From contig SRSI01000073.1 in NCBI GenBank assembly GCA_005656395.1, positions 806,001-870,000 of the forward strand: a stretch of 64,000 nucleotides of DNA, written 5' to 3'. Within the stretch, counting starts at the first letter, position 1, and each line of letters starts with the position of its first letter. Below, piece by piece: positions 47,180-57,474 of this stretch. The stretch is from Strongyloides papillosus. Lineage: Eukaryota > Nematoda > Chromadorea > Rhabditida > Strongyloididae. Made by a program: the position numbers and the translations under genes. The notes under the pieces are model-generated. The model saw only the letters and a list, made by a program, of their open reading frames with translations, searched no databases and was not told where the DNA came from.

Positions 47180-48115
47180 CACACAAAAAAAAAATGGGAC
47201 AAATTTTGACATTATTACATAAAATGCAATAAAATGTCCACCACTTTGAAATGTCAAAATTTATTCAAATTTTAAAAATATCAGGCGACAACAAAAATGT
47301 TTTAAATGACGCAAAATGTTAGATTTTCGCATAAATTTGGTCGTTTTTTTACAAAAATATATACTTTTAATATTTTGAAGTAATGAAACATTTATTTAAT
47401 CTTAGAAATTTTAAAAATATTACACCTATTTTAGAATCTAATTTGTTTTTATAATATATTATGAAGTGAGTTATCAGAAGTCAATTTCGTGTAAAGTTGT
47501 TAACGTTTTAACAAAAATCATTCTTTTAAACAACCCGTTAACACCAGTAAATTTAAAAATTTTACAACAACAATAAGAAAGAGTGATAATTATCTAACCA
47601 TACAAAGTAATCTTTATTAAAATATTATCTTAGTACTTGCTATTTTTCTTATTTAAATTAAAATATTTAGAAATTTTTTTACTATGAACAAAACGTATAA
47701 TGTTTTAAAACTTTTAATCAGTTTGACTTTTAAAGATGATCTTGAAAAACAGTATAAAAAAGTTGAGTCATCAGATTAATATAACTTTTTATAAAAATCT
47801 TATTTATAGTTATTCAAACAATTAAAGAATATCTAAAAAATACTATCATATGTCGATAAATACTCTTTATAAAAGCATTTTTTAATCCTATAATAAGTTA
47901 AATTCTAATATTGTATTTTAAAGTGTATTGTAAAAAATAATTTAAATTTTAAAATAAATACAATAAAATATAAAAATTTATTTTAATTATTGTCTTAATT
48001 TTTTGTACAAAATAATTGCGTTAAAATTATCGCAAATCAAGAAAATTCAAATTTTATTAGGTGGGACAAATTTATTACATTTTACGCAAATGTGTGTCCC
48101 ATTTTTTTTTGTGTG
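47180..48115 (+). mobile_element. Non-autonomous TIR element, intact-looking copy
   Basis: 936 bp, starts CACACAAAAAAAAAATGGGA and ends with the inverse ATTTTTTTTTGTGTG. Contains TGGGACA/TGTCCCA just inside both ends. Reverse-oriented match to the copy at 21500-22441. No open frame of note; a MITE-like element that depends on an unseen transposase. Confidence 0.75.
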
Positions 48116-48454
48116 AAAGAGTCTTAAGTTTGTTTCCTTTTAAATTCTAAAGAAGGAAGTATAAATATTTATTAAAAATAGATATTTTATGATTTTAAAT
48201 AAATAGAGAATTTTTTTATTGTTGGAATATATTAAATTTAGACATTAATTTTACAAATAATTAACTAATTAAAAGGTATTATCTACAATAACTTCCTATT
48301 AAATATAATAATTTTTTTAACAATTATTTGGAAATATTTAATTACTTAAACGTAATATTCTGATAGTATTTAAATGATAAAACGTAAGCAATAAAATATA
48401 TTTTATTAAATAAATGGTTACATTATGAAAATACTTTTACTTATAGTATAAAAT
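48116..48454. other. Spacer and presumed GPCR promoter
   Basis: 339 bp of AT-rich DNA between the TIR element and the GPCR start; no clear site. Confidence 0.35.
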
Positions 48455-49567
48455 ATGGATGATTACGAGTATGACGATTCAACATACATAAATCCTGATA
48501 ATATGACTAATGCTGAGACGTTTGAATTTTACGGAGATTATGCTTCAAGTTTACCAATTTTATTACTAAAACTAAAACAAGTCGATATAGGAACCATCCA
48601 TCTTACTCTATCTGCTTCATTTTTTATTTTTCAATTTCTAATATTTACAGTAAGTTTTGCAATGTTATTTATATATATTTAAAAAATTAAATTTTAGAGT
48701 TTCCTTAACAAAAAAGAACTCTTTAAAAAAACATGTTTCCATATTATATTTCATCATGGAGTTTTGTCATGTATTCAACAGATTTGTCATATCATTACTG
48801 CAATTATTACAATATTAAATATTGAAGACATAGATCCTTTATTTGCGGTAATTGGAGCATTATTATACTCTACATACATTGGAAGTGTATTGTTTATCTT
48901 ACTCTTAACATTAAATCGTTTGGATATTATGTATAATATAAGTAAATTTCATGTAAAACAAAAAGAGAAATTTTATGTTATTGGTATTATTGTTCTTTAT
49001 TGTTGGACAGTAGGATTATTTGTATTTTATGTTACTCCAAGATTTAATGTATCTTTTGATTACTTTACATGTCAATGGCAATATGTACGTCTTTTTGGTC
49101 TTGAAATAGGTTTCGAAGTAAAAAACAAAAGAGTATTTATATCTTTAGGAATATCATTTATTTTACAAATGTGTGTAATTGGTAAAGTATTTTCACTTCG
49201 TTGTTACACCCAAAAAAAAGCAATATTTGTTGCCGAAGATATTAAAATTGTGATTCATGTGTTTTTGTGTTTTATAACAACACTATTCCTAGAATTAATA
49301 TGGGATGGGGTGTTTTTTGAACTCGCAACAGATGGAATTGGAGTAATTGTACCACAAATTTTATATATATTTAGTTCTGTTTCAAATAGTATTTTTGTTT
49401 TATTTTTTGTAAAGTAAGTTAGATAAATTTTTTTGGTAAATCTATTATTTTTAAGAGAAATTCGTGACAATGTCATATTCTTTAAATATTGTAAAAGGAA
49501 TAAAAAGATTAAATCAAAAATTTTCGTTTTAAAAGCTAGAAGAATTACAACTGAGAAAAATATTTAA
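48455..49567 (+). CDS. Serpentine GPCR inside the cassette (SRT/SRX-like)
   Basis: Exon 1 runs from 48455 to the ACA before GTAAGT (about 48649), exon 2 from 48698 to about 49415, and a last exon from about 49457 to 49567, giving about 340 residues. Acidic N-terminus with an NMT sequon (MDDYEYDDSTY), then seven hydrophobic segments. After TM3 the motif LTLNRLDIMY replaces DRY, as in SRT/SRX-type nematode receptors, and SNSIFVLFFVKEIRD ends TM7. The basic tail KARRITTEKNI ends at TAA 49565-49567. The last four codons and the stop lie inside the right-hand direct repeat (starting 49555), so that repeat inserted at, or now provides, the end of this gene. Probably chemosensory. Exon ends are by eye; the class is uncertain. 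Confidence 0.75.
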
Positions 49568-50249
49568 AGTATTTTGTTGGTGACTTTCACAGTAGATAAA
49601 TGAACTCTTTTATTTTTCACACAAACAAATTACAACTTTAATAAATTTTAATAAATGAGTAAAATATTTTTATTGGTCTTATCGATCTTTAATAACAATA
49701 AAATAAATAAGAACAATAATTAGTTAATTACCTTAGACTCTTCTTTAATATCTTCTAAATTCCAACCAGTAAAACTCCTGATCTTTATTTGTGTGATTCT
49801 ATAATAAATTGATTAGTACGTGTTAAAAATAATCTAATGACATTATCCATGACTTTCCAGATTATTTATAGTCCTTTCCAGTCACAATATCATTCTTTTT
49901 CTGTCTCTTTCTTAAACAGAGTTAACTAATAGCCACCTAGGGATACTAAATTAACTTAACCAACTCATTAACTTACCTATTAAAAACCTATGATCTCTTA
50001 AACATTTTCCAGAGATCCTTTACTTTTCCTCAGTTTCAATACCCCTTGTGGACTAAAATTACAATAAGTTAATAAATATCAAAAATAATATAAAATTATG
50101 CAATACTTAAGATTTTTTCTACTCATATAATAATTTCAACTAAGTGTTAAAAATCTCATCTTCCCAAATTTATCCATTCGTTCTTTTGTTTTAAGAGTTC
50201 ATAAAGAATTTTAACACGAAAACAAAATTTGAATTACAATTAATTTACT
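49555..50249. repeat. LTR-like direct repeat, right copy
   Basis: 695 bp. Same start and end as the left copy plus about 270 extra bp (roughly 49660-49925). Overlaps the end of the GPCR gene and abuts the AATCA duplication at 50250. Confidence 0.8.
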
Positions 50250-51462
50250 AATCATTACATTCAAGAAATAATTAATTTCCATCAACATTAATGTGTTTCT
50301 TTGTGAAAAAATATCCACAACCTATTATAATTATGACGTGAATGTAGAATTAATAATTTTATCATTCCTCCAACATCAAATTCTTAAAATTAATACCGAA
50401 AGTTGTATAGCCTATCAAACTACATGTTTTTTTTCATATAACACAAGAAAAGATTTAAAGAATAGTTTGAATTTCTTCGTAAACAGCAATCTAAAACTAC
50501 AAAATTCGTTACTTGTCGAGAACAATTTTAAAAATAAAAAAAATTTATAAAATACTTCCAAATTTTCAATCTTATCAATAAATTGATAAAAATCTATTCG
50601 AATTTTATTATTTTTAATGGTAAATAAAATTGTTAAAAGAATAATATGCGAAAAAGGCCCACGCATGACAAAAAAATTACAAATTTTGTGATATTTACAG
50701 AAACACCAAATCATATTTAAATTATTTACATCAAAAGACATTGGTATCAAAGAACAGATGAAAAAACACTAAAATAGTATTTAGATGTCCCACATCTAGA
50801 TCATACTTTAGCAGGTGATAAAATATTTCGTGATTTTTATTATATAACTTCCGCCTATTAGAGTATCCAATAAACAAGATGAAGACGCAAGCATAAATTG
50901 TATATAAGTGGAGAATTTTGTCTCATAAATATCATCTTTTCATTTCAACCACTTTAAAAAATGGTTTCATTCTCCTACAAATTGTTATTTGCTATCCTTT
51001 TGGTAGCTTTATTCTCTGTTGAGCTTTACTCTAAACCAGCTCAAAATGGCAAACAACCAGCTAAATCCAATGGTAAGAAGGAGGAAAAAAATCCACCACC
51101 ACATAAACAAGGTGGAAACCATCCACCACCAAAAGGACCAGGAGGAAGACATCCACCACCACCACCACGAGGAACTAGACCACCACCACCAACAGGTGAA
51201 ACCAGACCACCATGTGGTGACGACTCATCATCAGAATCTTCTGAATCACATAAACATGGAGGTCCAGGACATCGTCACGGACATAAACATGGAAAAGGTA
51301 AAGGTCACGGAAAACACCACAAATGTACAACTACCGTAGTACCAGAAACAACAGCCGAAGCAGTAACAACAACAACAAATGCCTCAGTAACAACAACAAC
51401 AGTTGCTTCCGTAACTAGTGAAGTAGTAACATCTGCCACCGATGAAGTCACAGATTTTGTTT
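50250..51462 (+). repeat. Amplified unit 3, right half
   Basis: Homology with units 1, 2 and 4 resumes with AATCATTACATTCAAG and runs through promoter and gene. Unlike the other units, homology ends at the stop of the gene: the common 3' flank is missing. Confidence 0.75.
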
Positions 51463-51464
51463 AG
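50961..51464 (+). CDS. Secreted Pro/His-rich mucin-like protein 3
   Basis: Intronless, 167 residues. Signal peptide as in copies 1, 2 and 4; lysine-rich KSNGKKEEKNPPP; a Pro tract (HPPPPPRGTRPPPPTGETRPP); PPCGDDSSSE with the Cys; a His/Gly block (HGHKHGKGKGHGKHHKC); and a Thr/Val tail. Its C-terminus is altered: it ends DEVTDFV where the others end EVTTV or similar, and the DNA after it no longer matches the other units, so a rearrangement cut the gene at its end. Promoter conserved (TGATAA 50816, TATATAA 50901). Expected to be secreted. Confidence 0.8.
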   Translation: MVSFSYKLLFAILLVALFSVELYSKPAQNGKQPAKSNGKKEEKNPPPHKQGGNHPPPKGPGGRHPPPPPRGTRPPPPTGETRPPCGDDSSSESSESHKHGGPGHRHGHKHGKGKGHGKHHKCTTTVVPETTAEAVTTTTNASVTTTTVASVTSEVVTSATDEVTDFV

Positions 51465-52000
51465 AATAGTGGACGCACTAATTTTTTGAATTTTAAATAA
51501 AATTAATGAGTTATTATACATCTTTATAGGTGTATAGTGACAGCTAATAATGTTTCCAACTAATTTAGCATATTTTAACAAATTATATTTTTTAAAATTG
51601 GTGACACCCTCTTGTTTTACTCTTTAATGCTTCAAATGTTATGACATTAAACTTTTATTTTGCAAAAGCTTATTTGAACTAAAAATAAACTATTTTAACA
51701 GCATTTAAAATTTCCAAGAAATTTTCAAATACATTTTTTAAATTTAAAAGTTGAATTTGTGAATCAGAAGAGTAATTCAAACTTTTCAGAAGTCATACCA
51801 AAGAAACTTGTTCTAGAGATCAAATAATGTAATTATAGATAAATACCGTACTTGAAACTATCATTTTCAACATAATAAGATTTTAAGAACGAAATAAGTA
51901 TCATTTCCAATCTTGGGAAAATTCATTCAAATTCAGGAGTAATTTAGTATTTTAACCGCCTATTACAACCGAATTATATATTTTTAAATTAACAAATAAC
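51465..52000. other. Junction to the SRV duplication
   Basis: No gene. From about 51720 the sequence matches 55910-56220, the 3' flank of the second SRV-type gene. Confidence 0.5.
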
Positions 52001-52967
52001 TTACCTTTGATAAGAAATTTTTATATTCACTTTATTATAAAACTTTTTAGAACATCCAAAAATAGTTTTTAATGCTTTTCTTAGTTCATTACTAAAAATT
52101 TTATTTTAGTTAAATTTAAATAATCTGCACTTACCATGAATAGATGAGAAAATAGAAGTCTCCAATCGATGTTAAATCAAATCCCACGACATGTAAGAAA
52201 TAACTTATACGAATAAGAAATTTAATTTCATACTTTATAGAAATAAAGTAGCAGACAAAATAAGTCTCAACAATGGATATTGTTATGAAAATAAAAATTG
52301 AGTATATAATATAATATGATTCTTTTCTAGATTTATTAACATTTTTATTATGTTTCTTCAATGCTAAAATGGCCATTATGTTAAAGATACTTGTTGCAAT
52401 GGAAATGATTCCATAAAAAAAAACTTGATAAAAGAATTGATAATAAATTACATTCTTTGATGTAAAAAATGGAACAAAATAACCATGTAAGTCAAATTTT
52501 CTGTATTCTGAATTAAAAGGAATATTTCCAAGTCCAATAATTGTTGATGATATTATAAAAGTTAATAGTATAATAATTATTTTTGATTTTGAAAAATAAC
52601 TTTTATATAATAAAGGATATTTAACAGCTATATATCTATTTGTACTAATTAAAAATGTTATAAGAAACATAAAGGTTGTTTGTTGTTCCATTAAAACATA
52701 AAATATTGTTGCCATCCAATTACTATTTATCAAAAAATTATTATAAAACCCCCATTTAGGTAATTTAAAAAATATAAAAATAGTCACCATATAAGCGATT
52801 TCATTAGTTAATTTACAAACAATTATTGTATAAAATTGTTTGTTAAAATGGATATTTATATCTTTGATTTTTTTTATTAAAACATATACTGATAATATCA
52901 TTAAAAGCATTGACGGTATCTTATATATATGTTGGATAATGTCGAAAACCGAAACTTTACCAGCCAT
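52001..52967 (-). CDS. Serpentine receptor, SRV-type, copy 1
   Basis: Exon 1 52967-52135 and exon 2 52091-52001 give 307 residues. The start MAGKVSVFDII leads into IYKIPSMLLMILSVYVL (TM1). LPKWGFYNNFL lies in the first outer loop and is typical of nematode SRV receptors; TM3 ends in STNRYIAVKYP, and the short last exon encodes the inner tail (NELRKALKTIFGCSKKFYN). Seven hydrophobic segments are visible. Probable chemosensory plasma-membrane receptor. It is a paralog of the gene at 56521-57474; the two share exon structure and most motifs, with a shared 3' flank and 5' flank, so a segment of about 2.5-3 kb was duplicated. Confidence 0.87.
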
Positions 52968-55179
52968 ATTTAGAAGAAAAATGATATATGTACAGAGTGT
53001 CTGCGAAATTATGGTAAAAATGTAAATAACTATAACTTTTTTAATGTAAACATAATTTCCTAATATTATACTATTTGAAAACTTAGCTTCTTACTTTCAG
53101 ACATACTTAAAAATGAATAGATAAGTATCGATAAATTATATACTTATGTCTATTAAAATGATTTTCATTTTTATAAATTTTATGATTTTTTAATTTTTAT
53201 AAGCAATGTTATTTTTTTAAAACTTTATATTTGTTAACAATTTTATACGCATCTAATGGCCCAACTTTTTTTTCTACAGCATGGTTTAAAAATCATTATG
53301 ATATATTTATTTTAAATTAAGATATAAATACTTTTATAAGAAACACTTTTAAAACAATTTTCTAACTAATTTATTTAGTAAAGAATAAAAGAAAACAAAC
53401 TGATTGATAGGTCAATGGGAATGGGACTATAAATAAATGAAAAATTTAATTAATATTACTTATATTGTCTTTTTTACTTATGTATGATATTCTTTAAATT
53501 GTTATTTATTTTAGAGTATTATACACCAAATAAAATAATTTTCTATTTAAATCTCTAAAAATATTTATATTTGTGAAGATAAAGAGTAACAAATGCTCAA
53601 TCAAATAAAAAATTTTTAATTAGTATTAGTAGTTGTATATTTGCTCTTAGTTTTTTATGTAAATATTTAATCGTAATAAAAAATTATTTTCACTATAAAA
53701 AAATGAGTAACATTGGATGTTTCATAACTTTACTTAAAATTGATATCTAATAACAAATCTTAAAATATTTTTGTAGAAAAAAAATTGAGCTATCCGATGC
53801 GTGTACAATAAATAAACAATTTTAAGTTTTCAAAAAGTTACGTTGTTTTACAAATTTTTAATTAATGAAATGGTGGTCATATAAATGATCATAACTAGAT
53901 TAAAAAATTAAAGTTTTCATATTCTTATCAAATTGTTTTCTAAGTTAGAAGTTAACCTTTCAAATGAGTAAAATATCATAAAAATACGTTTACATTGAAA
54001 AACGTTATAATCATATAAATGTTTACGACAACTTCGTGGACGCCCTGTATATTTAAAAAACTTTCTCAAGAATCTGTAAGAAGTATTGATACAAAAAACA
54101 ATGTTATTAATCATTTATTAAAACACAGTTACAAAAAGACATAATTTATAGTTTAATGTTTTTTTAACTATATAAATTTTCGCCTAACTAATGGTTAAAA
54201 TTCTAGTCTTACAAAAACGAAAAGGATTTATTTTGATTTCTAATATATTAATAAATTTGAAAAAATCACCACCTTATTTGAAGCATTTTCTTTATTATGA
54301 ATATCAGAACTTTGTAAATCTATGCACCTTAATTCAAAAATGTATTTTTATTTTCAGACAGAGTTAGATATTTGCAATTTATGTTTCATAAAAAACTAAA
54401 TTAATTATAAATTAAATTAACAGAGTTACTATAAAAATGTATGTTCACCAGTACAACAAAAAGTAATAATTAAAAATAATAATTTTATTACGATATATTT
54501 TAACTAAAGAAAATATTATTGCTTAGTCAGAACAATAAAATAACAAAGATAGAATATTCTGCTTGTTCATTTTTTTAAAATAAATTCTCTACTTCTTAGT
54601 ATGAAAGGTATTTTTTCTAAGTCCTTTAATTTATGAAAATTTAAAATGCGTAATATCCTTTTTATTTTTTTTAAAACTTCTATTATGAATATCTATAATT
54701 ATGACGATATATATATTACATTGTTCGTGTTATTTATATTTTTGTTCTCAAATAATCTTGTACTTCTTGTAGGTCATCCCTAAAATTCGATATACTCCAA
54801 GAAATCAAAGTGCAAGTTTTATTTTTAATATACTGAATTAAAAACGGAAAAATAACAAAAATATTAAAAAATCATTTAAAAATATGTAGAATTTTATCAT
54901 AAACCAGTTTTTTTTTTAAAATACCGTATTTAACTTAGTTAGGCAACAAAAAAATTTTTTCATTTAACAAAAAAAATGTTATTTTTATTCATAAAAAAGT
55001 GTTTACTTTTACAAACAAACAAATTTTGTAAAAATTTCAAATTAACCTTACAAAGCAGCAATATGCATCAAATTCCTTAATAAAAAAATATAATGCATAT
55101 CATGAGATTAAGTATTTGTTTTATAGTAAATACCGAATAAAATTAATGACGCATATAAATATAATTATCACCAAGAAAA
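52968..55179. other. 5' flank of SRV copy 1
   Basis: About 2.2 kb without a gene. 54055-54160 and 54360-54830 match the 5' flank of the second SRV gene (57515-57620 and 57815-58280). Roughly 1 kb next to the gene (53000-54050) has no counterpart there, so it was gained here or lost there. Confidence 0.5.
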
Positions 55180-55590
55180 ATTAATCAGGATATGTTTCAT
55201 TCAATTCAACTTTTATAAAAGTTCTACCAAATTCTCAAAATGCTATTGTAATTACTTCTGGTGAGGCAAAAATTATTGTCATAGAATAGCTTTATTTATA
55301 CCTTCAAGAACATTATCATTCTCCCTTTTTATTTCAAACATTAAATCTTTCACCTGATCCATATTTGGAAAAATAATTGGCTTTAATACACCTACTGATT
55401 TACCAATTAAAATATCCATACCATCCAAGTCTACACAATATTTTTATGCCCAAAATCATAAATGCGTTTTTTATACATATTTCAGATTTTTAATAAACAA
55501 TCTCCAAAGTTTGCTTCAACACCCTCTAGATTTGTTTCACAAGTAATCCACTCGCTAAACTCATCGCTGCTTGTTTTATATTTATTGTTA
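55180..55590 (-). pseudogene. Unrecognised gene remnant with intact splice sites
   Basis: Minus strand. A frame SSDEFSEWITCETNLEGVEA (from about 55575) continues to NFGDCLLK, has a frameshift in a poly-A run, then an intron-like GTATAA...GTGTAG, then DLDGMDILIGKSVGVLKPI and onward, a second intron-like GTATAA...CACCAG, then EVITIAF, a TGA stop, and EFGRTFIKVELNETYPD before TAA. Exon-like blocks with coding composition, broken by one frameshift and one nonsense codon, suggest a recent pseudogene. Family not recognised. Confidence 0.4.
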
Positions 55591-56520
55591 AAAGTTTAGA
55601 AATCGAAAATAGTTTTTTAATGAAATTTCCCGTCTAATAAATGTTGATAATATTAAATTTACTAAGAAAAATAAAAAAGTACAAAACATTAAATGTAATT
55701 TTTAGGTAATAAGAAAAGCATAATGAATATTTATTTTTAGATAGATTTATTTCATTATACATATAAAAAAAATTTTTTATTTACTTTTCAAAACATTTTG
55801 TAAATAAAGTTGGTAAGATCGGAAAAAAATTATTAATGTATTCGAAAATAAATTTACAATTGAGAGAGATTCACGAGAAATATAACAAAAATTGTTTTGT
55901 GAACTACCGACTAATGCTCTGAAACATTTTGTTTTACTGATTCTTGAAAAAAAATATTTAACACTACTTGAAGATGAATTCAAAACTTTCCGAAGGTATT
56001 CCAAAAAACATGTTCAAGAGACCAAATAATGTGACTTTAGGTAGATATTTTACTTGAAACTAACTTTTTTATATTTTAAGAATAAAAATTTAGGAACAAA
56101 ATAAACATCATCTCCAGTCTTGAGAAAATTCATTCAAATTCAGGAGTAATCTAATATTTTAACCACCTATTACAATCGAATTATAAATTTTTAAATTAAC
56201 AAATAACTTACCTTTGATAAGAGTAAACAGTTTGCAAATATATCACATCTTAAAACAATTTTTTTCTGTCATTTTGTGTATAAATATGAGGAAAAACAAT
56301 GAATTTACCATTTCTTAAAGATCTGATGTTTTTTATAATCTTTTATTCTTATTGTAATCAAATTTGTTATTTCAGAGTTTACTAACACTAATCGAGACTT
56401 GAGAGAAGAATCGTTCATATATTCTCGAATAGCTCTGTAACTAATTAGGTAAATTCTTATCATCTTTATTTATTATTGTTTATATTTTATATAGAGTGCA
56501 TACCAATAAAATATTTTTAC
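55591..56520. other. 3' flank of SRV copy 2 with an insertion
   Basis: 55910-56220 matches 51720-52010. Then about 300 bp (56222-56520) have no counterpart in copy 1 and separate the shared flank from the gene's last exon. A 75-codon minus-strand frame (55777-56004) is low-complexity and not called. Confidence 0.5.
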
Positions 56521-57474
56521 TTAAGGAATTTTGATACTCACTTTATTATTAAACTTTTTAGAACATCCAAAAATAGTTTTCAATGCCTTTTTTAGTTCAC
56601 TACTGAAATTTAATTTTGCTTAAATATGAACATTAGAAATCTAAACTTACGATAAATAAATAAGAAAATAAAAATCTCCAATGGATGTTAAATCAAATAC
56701 CACGACATAGAAAAAATAGTTTGTATTAACAATAAATTCAATTTCATATTTTATAGCAATAAAGTGACAGACAAAAAAAGTCTCAACAAAGAGTAAAGTA
56801 ATAAAGATAAAAATTGAGTATATGATATAATGCCGTTCTTTTTTGTATTTATTTCCAGTTTTATTGTGGTTTTTCAATGTTAAAATGGCCATTACGTTGA
56901 AGGTACATGTTGCAATAGAAATGATTCCAAATAAAATGATTGCATAAAATATTTGATAATAAATTTGATTTTTGGATTTTAAAAAAGGGGCAAAGTAACC
57001 AAACAGACCAAATTTTTCGTATCTTGCATTAAAAAAAACATTTCCAAGTCCAATTATTGTTGACAAAATTACAAGAAATAGTATTACTATAGTTAATTTT
57101 GATTTTGAAAAATAAGAATTATATGCAATTGGATATCTTACGGCTATATATCTACTTATACTAGTTAAAAGTGTTATAAGAAACATAAAAGTTATTTGTT
57201 GTATTGCTAGAATATAGAATATTGCCGCAGTCCAATTATTGTTTTCCAAAAAATTATTATAAAATCCCCATTTAGGTAGATTAAAAAGTGTAAAAAAATT
57301 TATATTATAAATAATTTCATTAGTCAATTTGCAGATGATTAATATATAAAATTGTGTGTTAAAATTAACATTTTTATTTTTGATTTCTTTTATTATAACG
57401 TATATTGACAGAATCATTAAAAGCACGGACGGTGTTTTATATATAAGTTGAACAACCTCCAAAACCGAAATCAT
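56521..57474 (-). CDS. Serpentine receptor, SRV-type, copy 2
   Basis: Exon 1 57474-56651 and exon 2 56602-56521 give 301 residues. Same layout as copy 1: start MISVLEVVQLIYKTPS, LPKWGFYNNFL loop, SISRYIAVRYP after TM3, and inner tail SELKKALKTIFGCSKKF. The last exon reaches a stop earlier (ends VSIKIP) because an insertion begins at 56520 where copy 1 still codes, so the tail is six residues shorter overall. Initiation differs slightly: no MAGK extension. Probable chemosensory receptor; paralog of the gene at 52001-52967. Confidence 0.87.

Larger units (their letters stand above)
43892..50249. mobile_element. 6.36-kb cassette with long direct repeats
   Basis: Bounded by direct repeats 43892-44313 and 49555-50249 and by a 5-bp duplication AATCA (43887-43891 and 50250-50254). 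It interrupts unit 3; units 1 and 2 show the empty site with a single AATCA. The repeats start GAAAAATATTTAAAG and end AATTTACT, so they lack the usual TG...CA of LTRs. Between them lie two TIR DNA elements and a complete GPCR gene, with no recognisable gag or pol. Either a composite transposition of two repeat copies with captured DNA, or homologous integration of a DNA circle into a solo repeat. Confidence 0.7.

Noticed and set aside
43892..50249. Cassette considered as an ordinary LTR retrotransposon
   Set aside because: Direct repeats lack TG...CA ends and the interior shows no gag, protease, reverse transcriptase or integrase.
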